DNA of 64,000 nucleotides from NCBI GenBank assembly GCA_025716815.1, contig JAIXMN010000004.1, forward strand, positions 1,054,001-1,118,000. Reading direction: 5' to 3'. This DNA comes from Dichotomocladium elegans (taxonomy: Eukaryota; Mucoromycota; Mucoromycetes; Mucorales; Lichtheimiaceae). Both the position numbers and the translations under genes were made by a program. The notes under the pieces are model-generated. The model made no database searches, had not been told where the DNA came from, and saw nothing but the letters and a program-made list of their open reading frames with translations. Each line of letters starts with the position of its first letter. The first letter of the stretch is position 1. Positions 11,452 to 21,620 of the stretch are shown piece by piece.

Positions 11452-13068
11452 ATGGACACACCCATGGGTGACCTCTCTCGAAGGTCCCACAATAGCAGTA
11501 GCTCTAGCAGCGAACCGTCCTATGTATGGCCAAACCCTCCATCGTCTTCAGGAATCTCGGTGGGCGATAACATGGCCGAGCAGCCCATGCCCATTGAGCA
11601 ACCGCCCATCTGCCTCGGTGAAATCTCGCCTCAATCTGTCGTGCCAATGCCTTTTTTCAAGCCCACTACGACACAGCCCGGAGAGTCTGGCAAAATACGC
11701 AAAAAACCTGGACGGAAACCCAATCCAGCTTCCCCAGCCCTGCGTAAGGCCCAGAACAGAGCTGCTCAACGGGCATTTCGAGAGCGGAAAGAGAGGCACC
11801 TACACGACCTCGAAACGACTATCAAGGCGTTAAGAGAACAGAGGAACGCGGTCGCCAAGGAACTCAACATTACTAAGCGGGATCTCGATGCGTTGAAGAC
11901 CGAGAATTGGTACCTGAAAGGCCTTGTTTTGACGCTGCAGTTTGTTTGTATGCACCACAACATTCACATTCCTACCCACTCGCCCTACCTGGCTGAGGAG
12001 GCCCTCAGTGAGATGGCCCACTCGGCCCCTCACACAATAGAATCTTATGTAAACGCCTACACGTTGAACAACATCAATCTCAAACCAGCTATGGCGTCTT
12101 ATTTTTCAGTCTCGGCTGACGATGACACCCAAAGCACATTTGGCAATGATGATAATAATCGTCAAAGCAATTACCAACAATTCATGACGCCGACAGAGGA
12201 CAAGTCTGCTATCATAATTAAGCATGAAGAAGACTCACCGCCGCCGCAGCCCCCGTCACCAACCATCATTATGTCTCCACAGCAGCCTTTGCCAACTCCT
12301 GCGCCCGCGCAGCAGCATCAGCGTGATGACAATGATGAGAGAAATCAACAAGGGACCTCGCCGACTAGCTTGAGCGCTGTGCAGAAACTGAGGCTCCAGC
12401 TGCGCGTCCAATCTGGCTACCAAAGCCAACATGTTTCGAAAGCGCGTCTTCAACCGACCTTGCTCCAACTCGCCATCCCACACGATCCTCGCATTGATCT
12501 TGTACCAGCACCACATATGCGTGACCGTATGATTATATTTCGCGACCAAATGGATTACGATCGATGCTTTTCGATGCTGCTGAACGGTGCGGTGCAGCAT
12601 GGAGGCGACCCAACCCTTGCCGAGAGTTGGGAGCTGCCACCTGAGTTCTTTAACGAATTCTGGTATTTAACGATCGACTATGACATTCGGAGGACGAACA
12701 AGTGGCGTCGGCTTAAAGGGTTGCCCGAGATCAAAACGCGTCAGGAACAAGAAAAAGAAGAACATCAGCAAAAGCAACAACAGCATTATCAGAAGTCATA
12801 TAACACCGTCAGTGAAAAGGTAGCATCGTCTCCGTCATCATCATCATCGCTATGGACGGACGACGTGCTGGCACAGTTTATTGAGGGTATGCCGCAACTC
12901 CAGCCAATTATGGACCAGAACCACCCGTATTACCACCTTCAAAATAAACAATATATGCTCTACCAAGACGCCACTGCAAGATCACCTACTTCTCCAGACG
13001 CGTTCCAGAGTAACGAGCGGTCGCCAAGCATAGGTAAACTAAAGGTTGGGGTTGGAACGGCATCTTAA
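11452..13068 (+). CDS. bZIP transcription factor with DUF3425-like C-terminus
   Basis: A single-exon 538-residue protein. The frame is open upstream to 11332, but the first ATG in this frame is at 11452. The basic region with QNRAAQRAFRERKERH (about residues 101-116) has the Pap1/Yap-type signature. It is followed by a short leucine zipper to about residue 150. Residues 230-330 are Gln/Pro/Asp-rich. From about 340 to 430 the protein reads PRIDLVPAPHMRDR, then SWELPPEFFNEFW, then TNKWRRLKGLPE, which resembles the DUF3425 module of fungal bZIP regulators. The cysteine-rich redox domains of Yap1 are not visible. A nuclear DNA-binding regulator is a safe inference, but its targets are unknown. 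It belongs to the same regional block of regulators as the upstream zinc-finger gene. Confidence 0.88.
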   Translation: MDTPMGDLSRRSHNSSSSSSEPSYVWPNPPSSSGISVGDNMAEQPMPIEQPPICLGEISPQSVVPMPFFKPTTTQPGESGKIRKKPGRKPNPASPALRKAQNRAAQRAFRERKERHLHDLETTIKALREQRNAVAKELNITKRDLDALKTENWYLKGLVLTLQFVCMHHNIHIPTHSPYLAEEALSEMAHSAPHTIESYVNAYTLNNINLKPAMASYFSVSADDDTQSTFGNDDNNRQSNYQQFMTPTEDKSAIIIKHEEDSPPPQPPSPTIIMSPQQPLPTPAPAQQHQRDDNDERNQQGTSPTSLSAVQKLRLQLRVQSGYQSQHVSKARLQPTLLQLAIPHDPRIDLVPAPHMRDRMIIFRDQMDYDRCFSMLLNGAVQHGGDPTLAESWELPPEFFNEFWYLTIDYDIRRTNKWRRLKGLPEIKTRQEQEKEEHQQKQQQHYQKSYNTVSEKVASSPSSSSSLWTDDVLAQFIEGMPQLQPIMDQNHPYYHLQNKQYMLYQDATARSPTSPDAFQSNERSPSIGKLKVGVGTAS

Positions 13069-13331
13069 CTAGCGTGAGGATTATGCCCACCAATCGATGG
13101 ATATACTTTTTTAGGTGGGATGTTGGATCTCATGTCTTCCCTATCGACCACTGACCGTGACCAGCATCTTCATCATCAGCACTCATTGTAATATGTTTAG
13201 ACACGTAGCCTCCTATGTTTTTAATTCGTGTAACCTGTATATACTCTCTGCCCTCGCTCGCCTATAATCCACTCCACCTAGAAAAAAATAAATTTTACCG
13301 ACCTTCTTTTATCTTGTAGAGAACCGCTGCA

Positions 13332-14828
13332 ATGCAAACTCCAAGGGACGACGACGATGATTTTCAATACACCATTGCGAGCACTGCGCGATTATCTAGA
13401 TTGCAGCTGCGTCGGAAACGACGGATTCTCATTTCAGAGGCAAGCGCTTCCGTGACATCGCGCCAATCCGAAAGGTCCAGCCAACCACCACCAGTGCTTT
13501 CACCCGTCGATGGGAAGCAATTTTCCGTCGTGTCTGGCATTCTCTCTCCCAAATCTCCTCGCTCGCCTTCTAAAGCATCATTGCTACTGGATGATGTCGA
13601 TACCCATTATACTTCAAGCGAGGTTGCGGAGACGCATTGGCAGCTCACCGGTAACGCTAACTTACAACAACAGCAGAGGGGGAGGAGCAACATCGAAACG
13701 CGTTTGGCTTAATTAAAAGATCCTAATCGCGTCCGCTATTTTATCTATGATCTAGACGTTTTACCAGCTGAATCACCAGAAAACTTCTATAAAGCCATTC
13801 CATCTTATGTGCCTGACAATATCCGTGTGAATCAACTCTTCCTCTGGGCAGCGCAATATAATCAGCAAAAGTTAGCATCAAAGCGCCAGCATCACGACCA
13901 TCATCGACGTAACCATCTCAGCGACAGCAACACCAATGCCGAAGTCGATCGAATAGGTACGTGATGGGCATAGAAACAAGAATGCCCGCCCTTCACACCT
14001 CGCATAATATATAAATGAGTATATACATAGTGGCACGAGTACAGTCGCGACTGATTGAGCAGATGGCAAAATGCGAGTTAAACCCAACTTCATATAAACA
14101 TCACAAGGTCAATAACAGGAGAGAGGTTAGCTAAAGTAGATAAGACCGGTCCTGACGAAACCAAGAATTGTAGGAAGAAAATTGGGGTGTTGGGAAGAAG
14201 ATACCCCATCCTGTTAACGAGAAGAATCGGAAACGGATTGCTGAACTCGAACAGATGATTCAAATGTATGTGTTACATGGGGAAAGCCAAAGGATGAATC
14301 ATCTAGCTAATGTGTGCATGAATGTCATAGGCTTCAAAGCGAGTTATTAGAATGGGAACAAATTTCAGTGAATCTCTTTAGCGAACATGCATCAACACTG
14401 GACGAGTTATCAGCGCCGCGCGACAAGGCAGGGCATCGGATAGCGGTGACAGAGGATATGCTAGAAGGGCTGGATCCGGACCAGAAGGAATTTTACAGAC
14501 ATACTGCAAAGATCATACCAACGAACAAGGAACGGCCATGGAGTCTGTCAACCATCCAGTTACAGATTTAAATATCGACACAGCGATAATGCGACAACAG
14601 CTATATATCCTTGACCAATTTCGGGCGGCCGCATCAGATTACAGCGAGGCGTGTGTCGAGGAGATCATTACTAAGAGTAAAAGCAAGGCGCCTTGCTTTG
14701 TAAAAGAAGGGAAAGATCACGACCCGAAAACATTCTTACCGGATGTAGTTGCCAAGGAAGAGAAGGAACGAGGGAAGGAAGCGGTGATTGATATCTTGAG
14801 GGTACTGGGACGTTGCCATCGTCAGTAA
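13332..14828 (+). CDS. DSN1: Kinetochore MIND/Mis12 complex subunit, Dsn1/Mis13-like
   Basis: Proposed exons are 13332-13650, 13720-13956, 14040-14107, 14201-14265, 14331-14445 and 14499-14828, giving 377 residues with all phases agreeing. An in-frame TAA at 13710 is removed by the first intron, which is 69 bases and so frame-neutral. The segment FYKAIPSYVPDNIRVNQLF followed by LWAAQY resembles the Mis13/Dsn1 core, where IP..LP....RQLL.WC is conserved. The C-terminal half is helical with an LDQFRAAASDYSEA stretch, as in Dsn1 coiled coils. The N-terminus is Ser/Pro-rich, as usual. Such proteins link inner and outer kinetochore. The last intron uses a weak GTGACA donor but a good TTTTACAG acceptor, and it is needed to change frame. 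Similarity is moderate. Confidence 0.6.
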
Positions 14829-15398
14829 ACATCCTTGTCATGTCTGGAGAAGAGACAACGTAGATACCAGCCAATACGCCCATAACTATTGCGTATTTTT
14901 GCCTCTCGACCGTTTAATGATTTGCATGTTGCATCGAATAAAGGTGAACAAATCTCAATTGCCTTTTATTATGTACGACCGCCTGATAGCTGTTTCACGC
15001 GCGGCATTGAGAAGATACCGTGTAAAGCCATCCTTGGCGTCTCTCTAAAGAGTTGCTAAAAAATGGGGGATTGCATAGAAAGCTAACCAAAAACCTGAAT
15101 TTAACATAGGTTTTTTGTAAGGGCTTGGCAGGTTCGTAGGTCGTTCAATTTTTTTTTCTGCCCGCGCCGCCCGCCACATGAAGTCAAATGCACTTTTTTT
15201 TCGCACAAGCACACATACACACACACGCTTCCTCTTTTATCCCGACGACCCCTCCAGTAGGCCGGCGTCCGACATTAGATACCTAAGCACATTGCATTTC
15301 TCCTTATTATCTCTTCAATCGCATCGCTTTCTCCCCACAAAATATTTCTGCATTCATTCCCTATTACACGCGCATATACATAACTATTACACACAGCG
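14829..15398. other. Intergenic and leader region
   Basis: About 570 bases hold the 3' region of the DSN1-like gene and then the promoter of the next gene. A T-run and a CACA/CTTT-rich leader lie at 15150-15390. No gene was seen. Confidence 0.5.
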
Positions 15399-15630
15399 AT
15401 GAACAATTACATTGCCATGGACCGGGCCTCCGAAGCTGCCGCCCGGGATCTGGCAGAAGTTCGCAAACTTATTGAAAGTATGGGTGCCATTATTAATCAG
15501 CAGCCCTCACAACCGCCGCAATCGATCCCACAATCGCAGTTGCCAGCGCACCCGGGAACGACGGTTTCTATGCCGCCGCCTTCCAACGCATCTTTGTCTC
15601 AGCAACATGATCCGAATCTAGCAGCATTCA

Positions 15631-15667
<37 letters not shown>

Positions 15668-16499
15668 AACCACCACTACTACCACTACTACCGCAACGAC
15701 AACGGAAGCAACCGTTGCAGCAATGTCTAATGATATGTATGGTGAAAATCCCCACGATTTCCACATATTTATATGCTGTGTCATATCAATACACACCTCT
15801 CTCTCTCTTTATATATATATCTGTCCTTTACTTCTCCTCCTCCTCCTCCTCTTACCTCCTCCAAGATAAAAAAAAACTGATGCAGGATTATTGCGATAGA
15901 TCGGCTGCTGTGCCTGCACCTACACCTGCACCTGTGGCTACAACAGGTATTGTAGTGCAGGTTGAACACTTGACATTGAATCGCACGCTTTACTTTCAAC
16001 TGACAGGTAAAAAGAAAAAAAGCAGTCTTTTGTCTTGGATTATATAAAAGAGGATGATGAATATATGAACATATTATATATAGCCGATGCGACGATCGAG
16101 CCTCTTGTAGCAGGTCTTCGAATGTCGTTCAATGATAGCTCAATTTCGGGGATGGTGCTTCAGTACAAGGGGTTTGATGGACTGTGGAAATGTCTTTTGA
16201 ATCGTAAGTAAAAAAAAAAGAAAGAAAGAGGAGGGTAGGATATTATATCAGCGGCGAACTCAATGTCTCTCTTGTCCTTTTCAAGGGGACGATTCCTTGC
16301 GACGTATATTGAAACAAGGAATCAAAAATCAAGCGATGCTACAAATGCGAGTACCTCGTGAACATGATCTGCTGACGGTAAAAAGAACTTTTCGTTCTGT
16401 ATCATATATTATCGGTATCTCATGGCCCCCTCTCCTTCCGTGGTTTAGTCCGGTTATACGGATCGGCGTTTACTAGCACTCACCAAGCCAGCGGCCTAA
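15399..16499 (+). CDS. Unrecognised polyalanine protein with PB1-like tail
   Basis: Five exons (15399-15741, 15866-16006, 16084-16203, 16286-16377, 16449-16499) join in phase to 248 residues. The N-terminal third is Gln/Pro-rich and runs into about 15 consecutive alanines encoded by GCT repeats, then a Thr tract. The C-terminal 100 residues (VVQVEHLTLNRTLYFQL, FDGLWKCLLN, DDSLRRILKQ, MLQMRVPRE) look like a small alpha/beta domain. The order of strand, LQYKGFDG-like turn and LRR helix resembles a PB1-type ubiquitin fold, but this is a weak call. Intron 1 (15742-15865) contains a long pyrimidine tract including TCC repeats. The function is unknown. It converges with MTC1, leaving a 268-base gap. 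Confidence 0.7.
15632..15667 (+). repeat. GCT trinucleotide repeat (polyalanine)
   Basis: A nearly pure GCT run within exon 1 of the preceding gene encodes the polyalanine tract. It is likely to vary in length between strains. Confidence 0.9.
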
Positions 16500-16767
16500 T
16501 CTGTCGGTCCATACCTCTGTTTTATATTTATCTCTTTTAACATTACACGTCCATTCAACAACACATCAACAGTATTTCTTACGAAACATGCAAACTAACA
16601 ATACCATCATTCATACGTTCTCTTGCTTGTTGATTAGCATGAAAAGGAATTGACGCTTGCGGGTCAACCAATAAAACGGCATACATCTACGAACGCACAT
16701 ACATACACACACACTGACAGTCGAAGCACAATGCACCAAATTCGACTTTGTGTTTCACAAGCTTATG

Positions 16768-18132
16768 TTATTGTTCTTTTTGCTGCTGGCAAGCCTCTCT
16801 CTCTGCTACGACACGAGTAATTTCCTTCGGAGCACCTGTCATCCGGGTGTATACATAATCCTGGGCGATGGTGGTGACCGCCATCCGGATTACGTCCACC
16901 ATCTTGTCCTCCACCCATTCGTTTTCTTCGTATGGTATATCCAGCCATGGTTGAGGAATGGCCTGCGAAAATGTCTTGAACCTGAGTTGGTGCGTGGGAT
17001 CGATCAAAAGTATCACATAAATGACCTGCGTCACGTCCTCCTCGTCCGCTAGTGATACCGGCTGAATGGCCAGATAGACAGGACAATTGATGACCGGCAC
17101 TGCACCTGATTGAGGCGTGTACTGCGTTTGTGCTTCTGGGACTTTGTAGTGCGTCTTTATAAGATAATCCAGGTTCGCCTTTTGAACCGTAAAAAGTTGT
17201 GAATATCTCTGGCATGGATATCTTTCTTCTCCCTACCTTTGCCAGCTTTGTTCCCTCGCGCAGCCCTTCGCACAGATTCAACTCGCGTTTATCAGCGGCT
17301 TCGTCTTCCTTGTCACCCACTTTGCGGACCACAACGTGACCCGACTCAGTCTGCTCCATCACTCGTGCAAAAGCCCGATAGACAAGGGCTTCAAGTCCCC
17401 CGTAGCCGACCATGTCATGTGACATGAATACCTCGACGACTTCATGTTCTGAGATGGGTGGTGCAACAGTGTCGAGGAGCGTGGTTGTCAAATTGCGAAG
17501 CTCACTACCTTAAACTTCCAGCGTGAGGATTTTCCTCGTGCATCTGCAATTCCTTTACAGTGTATCTGCATATTTATACCTAATTTTCCTAAATTCTCTT
17601 TGCTGACAAGTTGTTTGACACGGTCTTCAAGTACTTTGGCGGTTGGCAGCTCAACGCCCGACTTGGTGATTTGATCTGTGGTTGTCTTGACAGCCTGGTT
17701 CCATAAGCTATTGCCCCAGGCCATCCATCCGCTGTTGTTAGTGGAGCTGCTCGCGGATTTAGTGCTCGGTTCCGCAGCTGCGGTTGGTATGGTTGTATTA
17801 TGTGCGGTATTGTTACCGCTGCTGTTGCTGCTGCTGCTGCTGTTCTTCATGACATCATGTTGCAGTTTTGACTCTGACATGGTATTGTTCTTGGTGGCCG
17901 GCGCTTCGTTGCTGCTAGGATATTGTGCAATTTCGTCGAGGAAGGACATGATGTCTTTGTGATCTGCAGTAGCAGCAGTGGTTGGACCCGTTGGCGTTAT
18001 AATAGCCCCTGATGATGTGTCATCACCCCCTGCCTCCAAATTCAGCGACTCGAGGAACTTCTCAGCTTCAGAAAGGCTAGAATTGGCGGCAGTGTCTTCT
18101 GCCGATTGGTTGTTCTTGTTATTGGTGTCCAT
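16768..18132 (-). CDS. MTC1: Maintenance of telomere capping protein 1 (DUF5427)
   Basis: Three exons on the minus strand (18132-17580, 17508-17237, 17178-16768) give 411 residues in consistent phase. The N-terminal half is Ser/Asn/Thr-rich with an IMSFLDEIAQYP-like acidic helix and a WMAWGNSLWNQAV Trp-rich stretch. The conserved C-terminal region has LLDTVAPPISEHEVVEVF, a SHDM motif and a final EENEWVEDKMVDVI segment, as in fungal Mtc1 (DUF5427). Yeast Mtc1 was named from genetic interaction with telomere capping and is linked to ER-Golgi membrane traffic, but its biochemical role is unclear. The exon 1 frame runs past the donor at 17579 to a stop at 17490, so an unspliced prediction would truncate it. 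Confidence 0.88.
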
Positions 18133-20575
18133 GAATTATTGAAGGATGAGGAAGTATGGAGAGGCCCGAGAAAGCTCTTCCACCCCACCGCGCGCAATAC
18201 TCCGACTTGATGAGAGCCTGACTCGGACGGAGTTTGTCCCATCACGCGATCCATCATCATATTCTCTTTGAGCAGTGACGCATAAAAGATATCGCTCAAA
18301 AAGCTCGACATGAGTCAACTCTGTAAAAATCACATCCCTGATGAGCCTTTTTTCCCCAATACCTATTCATTATTCTGAAATGAGTAATATCTTCCCTATG
18401 TAAACAGAGCCATGGTGATGATGAACATGGCTGACCCCGAGCCTATGGACCATTGTCATTTGATAAGGAGACATACGTCCTGTCTTCAATATACTTATTC
18501 CGACACATAGGATAGATATGTAGATCATCTTGTAAAGGTGATTCTGGAATTGTTGCTATGTACGTATATCCCAAACGGAAAGATATGGACACTCTGATGA
18601 AAGAATAAATAGGAGAGTGCATCAGCAGCTGAAAGCCAACATGGAATATATGTCTGTCCAGCATAGCCATAGGGGTTTTAGTATGAAAACCTTAGGAATG
18701 AACATTATCTCTGCTTTATCAAAGCCGATGTGGACTAGATGGAAAAGTTACGTATGAAGATATGGATGCTCATTATCTGACAACGGGTGATGTGTTTTAC
18801 CATAAAAATAGTGGGCAATAATGTGCTTATCCTCCTCCATCATGGTCTAAATTCCATCCTGATGGGCGGCTTCGGACGATTTTCAAGAGCAAACTAGACA
18901 CGACAGACTCTGGCGAAGCATGATTTTGATGAGAGTTGCCAAAATATCCGATCGGGTAAGACTTAACGATTTCGAAATCTTGTTTCTCTTTCGACGGTGT
19001 TCGTGGAGATGTTCCTTATGGGGGATACGCTGGGAACGCGAATTGCACTAAGTCCTTCTTAAGATGACGAAGATGCTTTGCAGACAAGTGTTGTAAATAT
19101 TGGCGTTTTGCTAGATTTTGCTTTTATGGTAATGCAGCCCAAGAAAGGTGGTGTGCGCGATTATGTATGTACGATTTTGAAGCGATCAGGGTAATGTTCT
19201 GCTCAGGTTAGCTTATCTATACACAATTGGGTTCAGCATTCAATTACGTACTGTGTTGATGCCAATTAAGGCGACCTTACTTCCGTCCGACAATCGTATA
19301 TAGATGCACGATGGCACAGAAGAACGGTCCTGAGGGGTAGGAAAAGGAAAATATAATATGAGATGATAGACTGCCTAAGACACCAAATGTTGCGCTTGCG
19401 ACCTAATAACGCTTACGAAGACAATGAAGGTAAGATATACTGTATCAGGTGGCGATTTTCCTCGGAAAGCAGTTGCGTACTCTGATGAGCGCTGGCTTTA
19501 TTGCATGCGGTTTGAATGCTAGTCTGTTACCAAGCGTCCATTCGGTTTGCTTTACAGGTGCTAATGCTTGGATTTTCATGCTTTGGCTGACAAAGATACA
19601 GATGAAACCTATTGTACCGTCGGTGTTGAGTATTTGTCCGCATCAACAAAGCCAATTAGCTTAATGTCTATGGATAAAGTGTAGAAGATACAGTAGATTA
19701 ATTTAAAGAACTGCAAGGGGATAATGTACGGGCGCTATTTGACGCACAGGGCTGATGAAAGTGGCTCATACTGTAGTGGCACATGCGTAAACAAATAGTT
19801 GTAAACCATCCTGTGCTCAAATCGGGATGTGCTCACACACACGCACAGATGCGAGCGTTTTTCTTCGACGGGAGTTGACATATTCAAAATGGTCTTTTAA
19901 AAGAAGACGTGCAATTTCTATATTAGCTTATGTACTGAATCGATCGTTGTCTTTCTTCATCTTGCATTTATCAAGCAGAACAGCATTGCTCAATGCATAA
20001 AATGAGTCCATTGCAGAACAGGATACTATACGATGCAAGTAAGACGTCGGTTCTGGTGGCATAATAACTATTTATACTTCACGTGATAGGCAACGTGGCT
20101 GCGGCACACAAATATGTACAGTAAAAAAAAATTATCATAATGGTTTCGAAATCGAGCCTCCTCTTGAATATATTTATATATATATATATATATGTGTGTA
20201 TGTGTGTGTGCGTGTGTGTGTGTATACATATATGCATGTATGTATGTGTGTATGTATGTATATGTATATGTATGTATAAATATATACTCAACCAATACAG
20301 ACAAGCCTGAGCTGAGCTATAGTAATGAGAGTAATAGCTATGAAACAAAAACAAGTGTTTTTTATCGCCTAGTGACTTGCGTGATTATAGACGTGGGTGT
20401 GCAGTGTCCGAGAACCCAGAGGTTTTTTCGGGGGGAAGGGGTACAGACACATATTCGTGCGTGAGAGCGAGAGGGGTACATGGTACTATGTAGAGAAAGG
20501 CCAAATTCAACAGGTAAGTGGTATCATGGAAACGCTGCTTGCTATGACAAAAAACAAAGAGGCAGCATGATGTTG
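18133..20575. other. Intergenic region without supported gene
   Basis: About 2.4 kb of A/T-rich sequence between two genes that both lie on the minus strand. Open frames are short and lack domains. It holds the TA/TG microsatellite listed separately. No RNA gene could be recognised by eye. Confidence 0.5.
20168..20286. repeat. TA/TG/TATG microsatellite block
   Basis: About 120 bases of alternating purine and pyrimidine: TA units, then TG, then TATG and TATA units. On the opposite strand it yields spurious His/Tyr/Thr-rich frames. It is non-coding. Confidence 0.88.
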
Positions 20576-21227
20576 CTATGATGGTGCAGGGCTGGTATGT
20601 TCCTTGCTTTTTGATTTTTTTAATGGCCGGAATAAAAACCATCGTTTGGGTTTGGTTGTGTCAGACAAGCGCCGCTTTTCGGGATTGAAGGTTGCACGAG
20701 TCAAGACCGGGAGGGAGATCCGATGCAGTGCATTTTTCCGGGGCTCAGGTTCTAATGGCTCCACGGGTGAGTACCTGAGCGGCCTAGGTGGATAATGTGT
20801 GATAATGGGCGGCTGGATATTGGTGTGATGCGCAGGTGGATGATGTGGGATTGAGATAGTGGTGTTAATGGCAATTTTTGCAGGCGGCGGAATCGTATCA
20901 TCGAAGTGTTGATGCTGATTACTGGTGACCTCATGGCGTGTTACGTTCTTAAGGATTTTAGTCCGGAGATAGGCTGAAGAGCGCCGGAGTAAGTCCCCGG
21001 CTGCTGCTGTTCGCTGCTTCATCTTGTTGATAGTGTTTGCTGGTGATGGGGGTGTGGGTGGAGGTTCAGGTTGAGGTGGCTCGGGGTGATTTTCGATCGC
21101 AAGCGAGTCGGGTGGTGATGGCGCTCTATTTTGCTGGTGTTGGTCTGTGAAAGCAGTATTGGATCCGGGACGCTGTTGGACGTCTGCATCCGTTGTTGAT
21201 TCCACTGGAAGTTGTTTATGATTATCC

Positions 21228-21266
<39 letters not shown>

Positions 21267-21620
21267 CGTCGTTCTTGATGGTGCTGCTGTTCATCCTCGT
21301 CGGTTCTGTCGTTGATATGTGTAGAGATACACGATGACTGGTGACCAATGTGGTCGTGATCTTTTATGTGAGCATCTTGTGCCATGGTGCAGGCCGTGTT
21401 CTGGCTCTTCGATAATAAATGTAAAAGAAAAGTGTCTCTATCCTTCACTCCCGTCGGTCGCTCTTTTTACCTGAAAATCACCCGTTTCATGTTGAAGGCG
21501 GGACCTCTTCTTGTCAAACTGCTGAATAAGATCGCTTGCAAAAGAATCATCTGTGTTGTCAATGGGCATGGGCAACCATTCACGCGATGGAGTCGGCGGA
21601 TGAAGTGCAGGAGCCGACAT
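20576..21620 (-). CDS. Low-complexity Gln/Pro/His-rich protein
   Basis: Two exons (21620-21471 and 21400-20576) joined across a 70-base intron give 324 residues. Exon 1 starts MSAPALHPPTPSREWLPMP and contains DDSFASDLIQQFD. Exon 2 has a 12-residue Gln run, Pro-rich blocks, a short basic helical stretch with AGDLLRRSSAYLRTKI, a His/Pro stretch and a Lys-rich C-terminus with KPKRWFLFRPLKKSK. No domain is recognised. The basic C-terminus could act in membrane or nucleic-acid contact, but that is only inference. The clean splice and one long frame support a real gene. Confidence 0.62.
21229..21265 (-). repeat. CAG/CTG repeat (polyglutamine)
   Basis: About 12 CTG units on the plus strand encode the Gln run of the low-complexity protein on the minus strand. 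Confidence 0.9.

Noticed and set aside
13332..13712. Separate 126-residue gene ending at TAA 13710
   Set aside because: A canonical GT-AG intron removes this stop and continues into the conserved Dsn1-like core in frame.
17488..17520. MTC1 as two separate genes because of stop near 17488
   Set aside because: Splicing 17509-17579 joins both parts in phase and matches the family.
20068..20464. Tyr/His/Thr-rich and Cys/Val-rich peptides over the microsatellite
   Set aside because: They are translations of TA/TG repeats in several frames.
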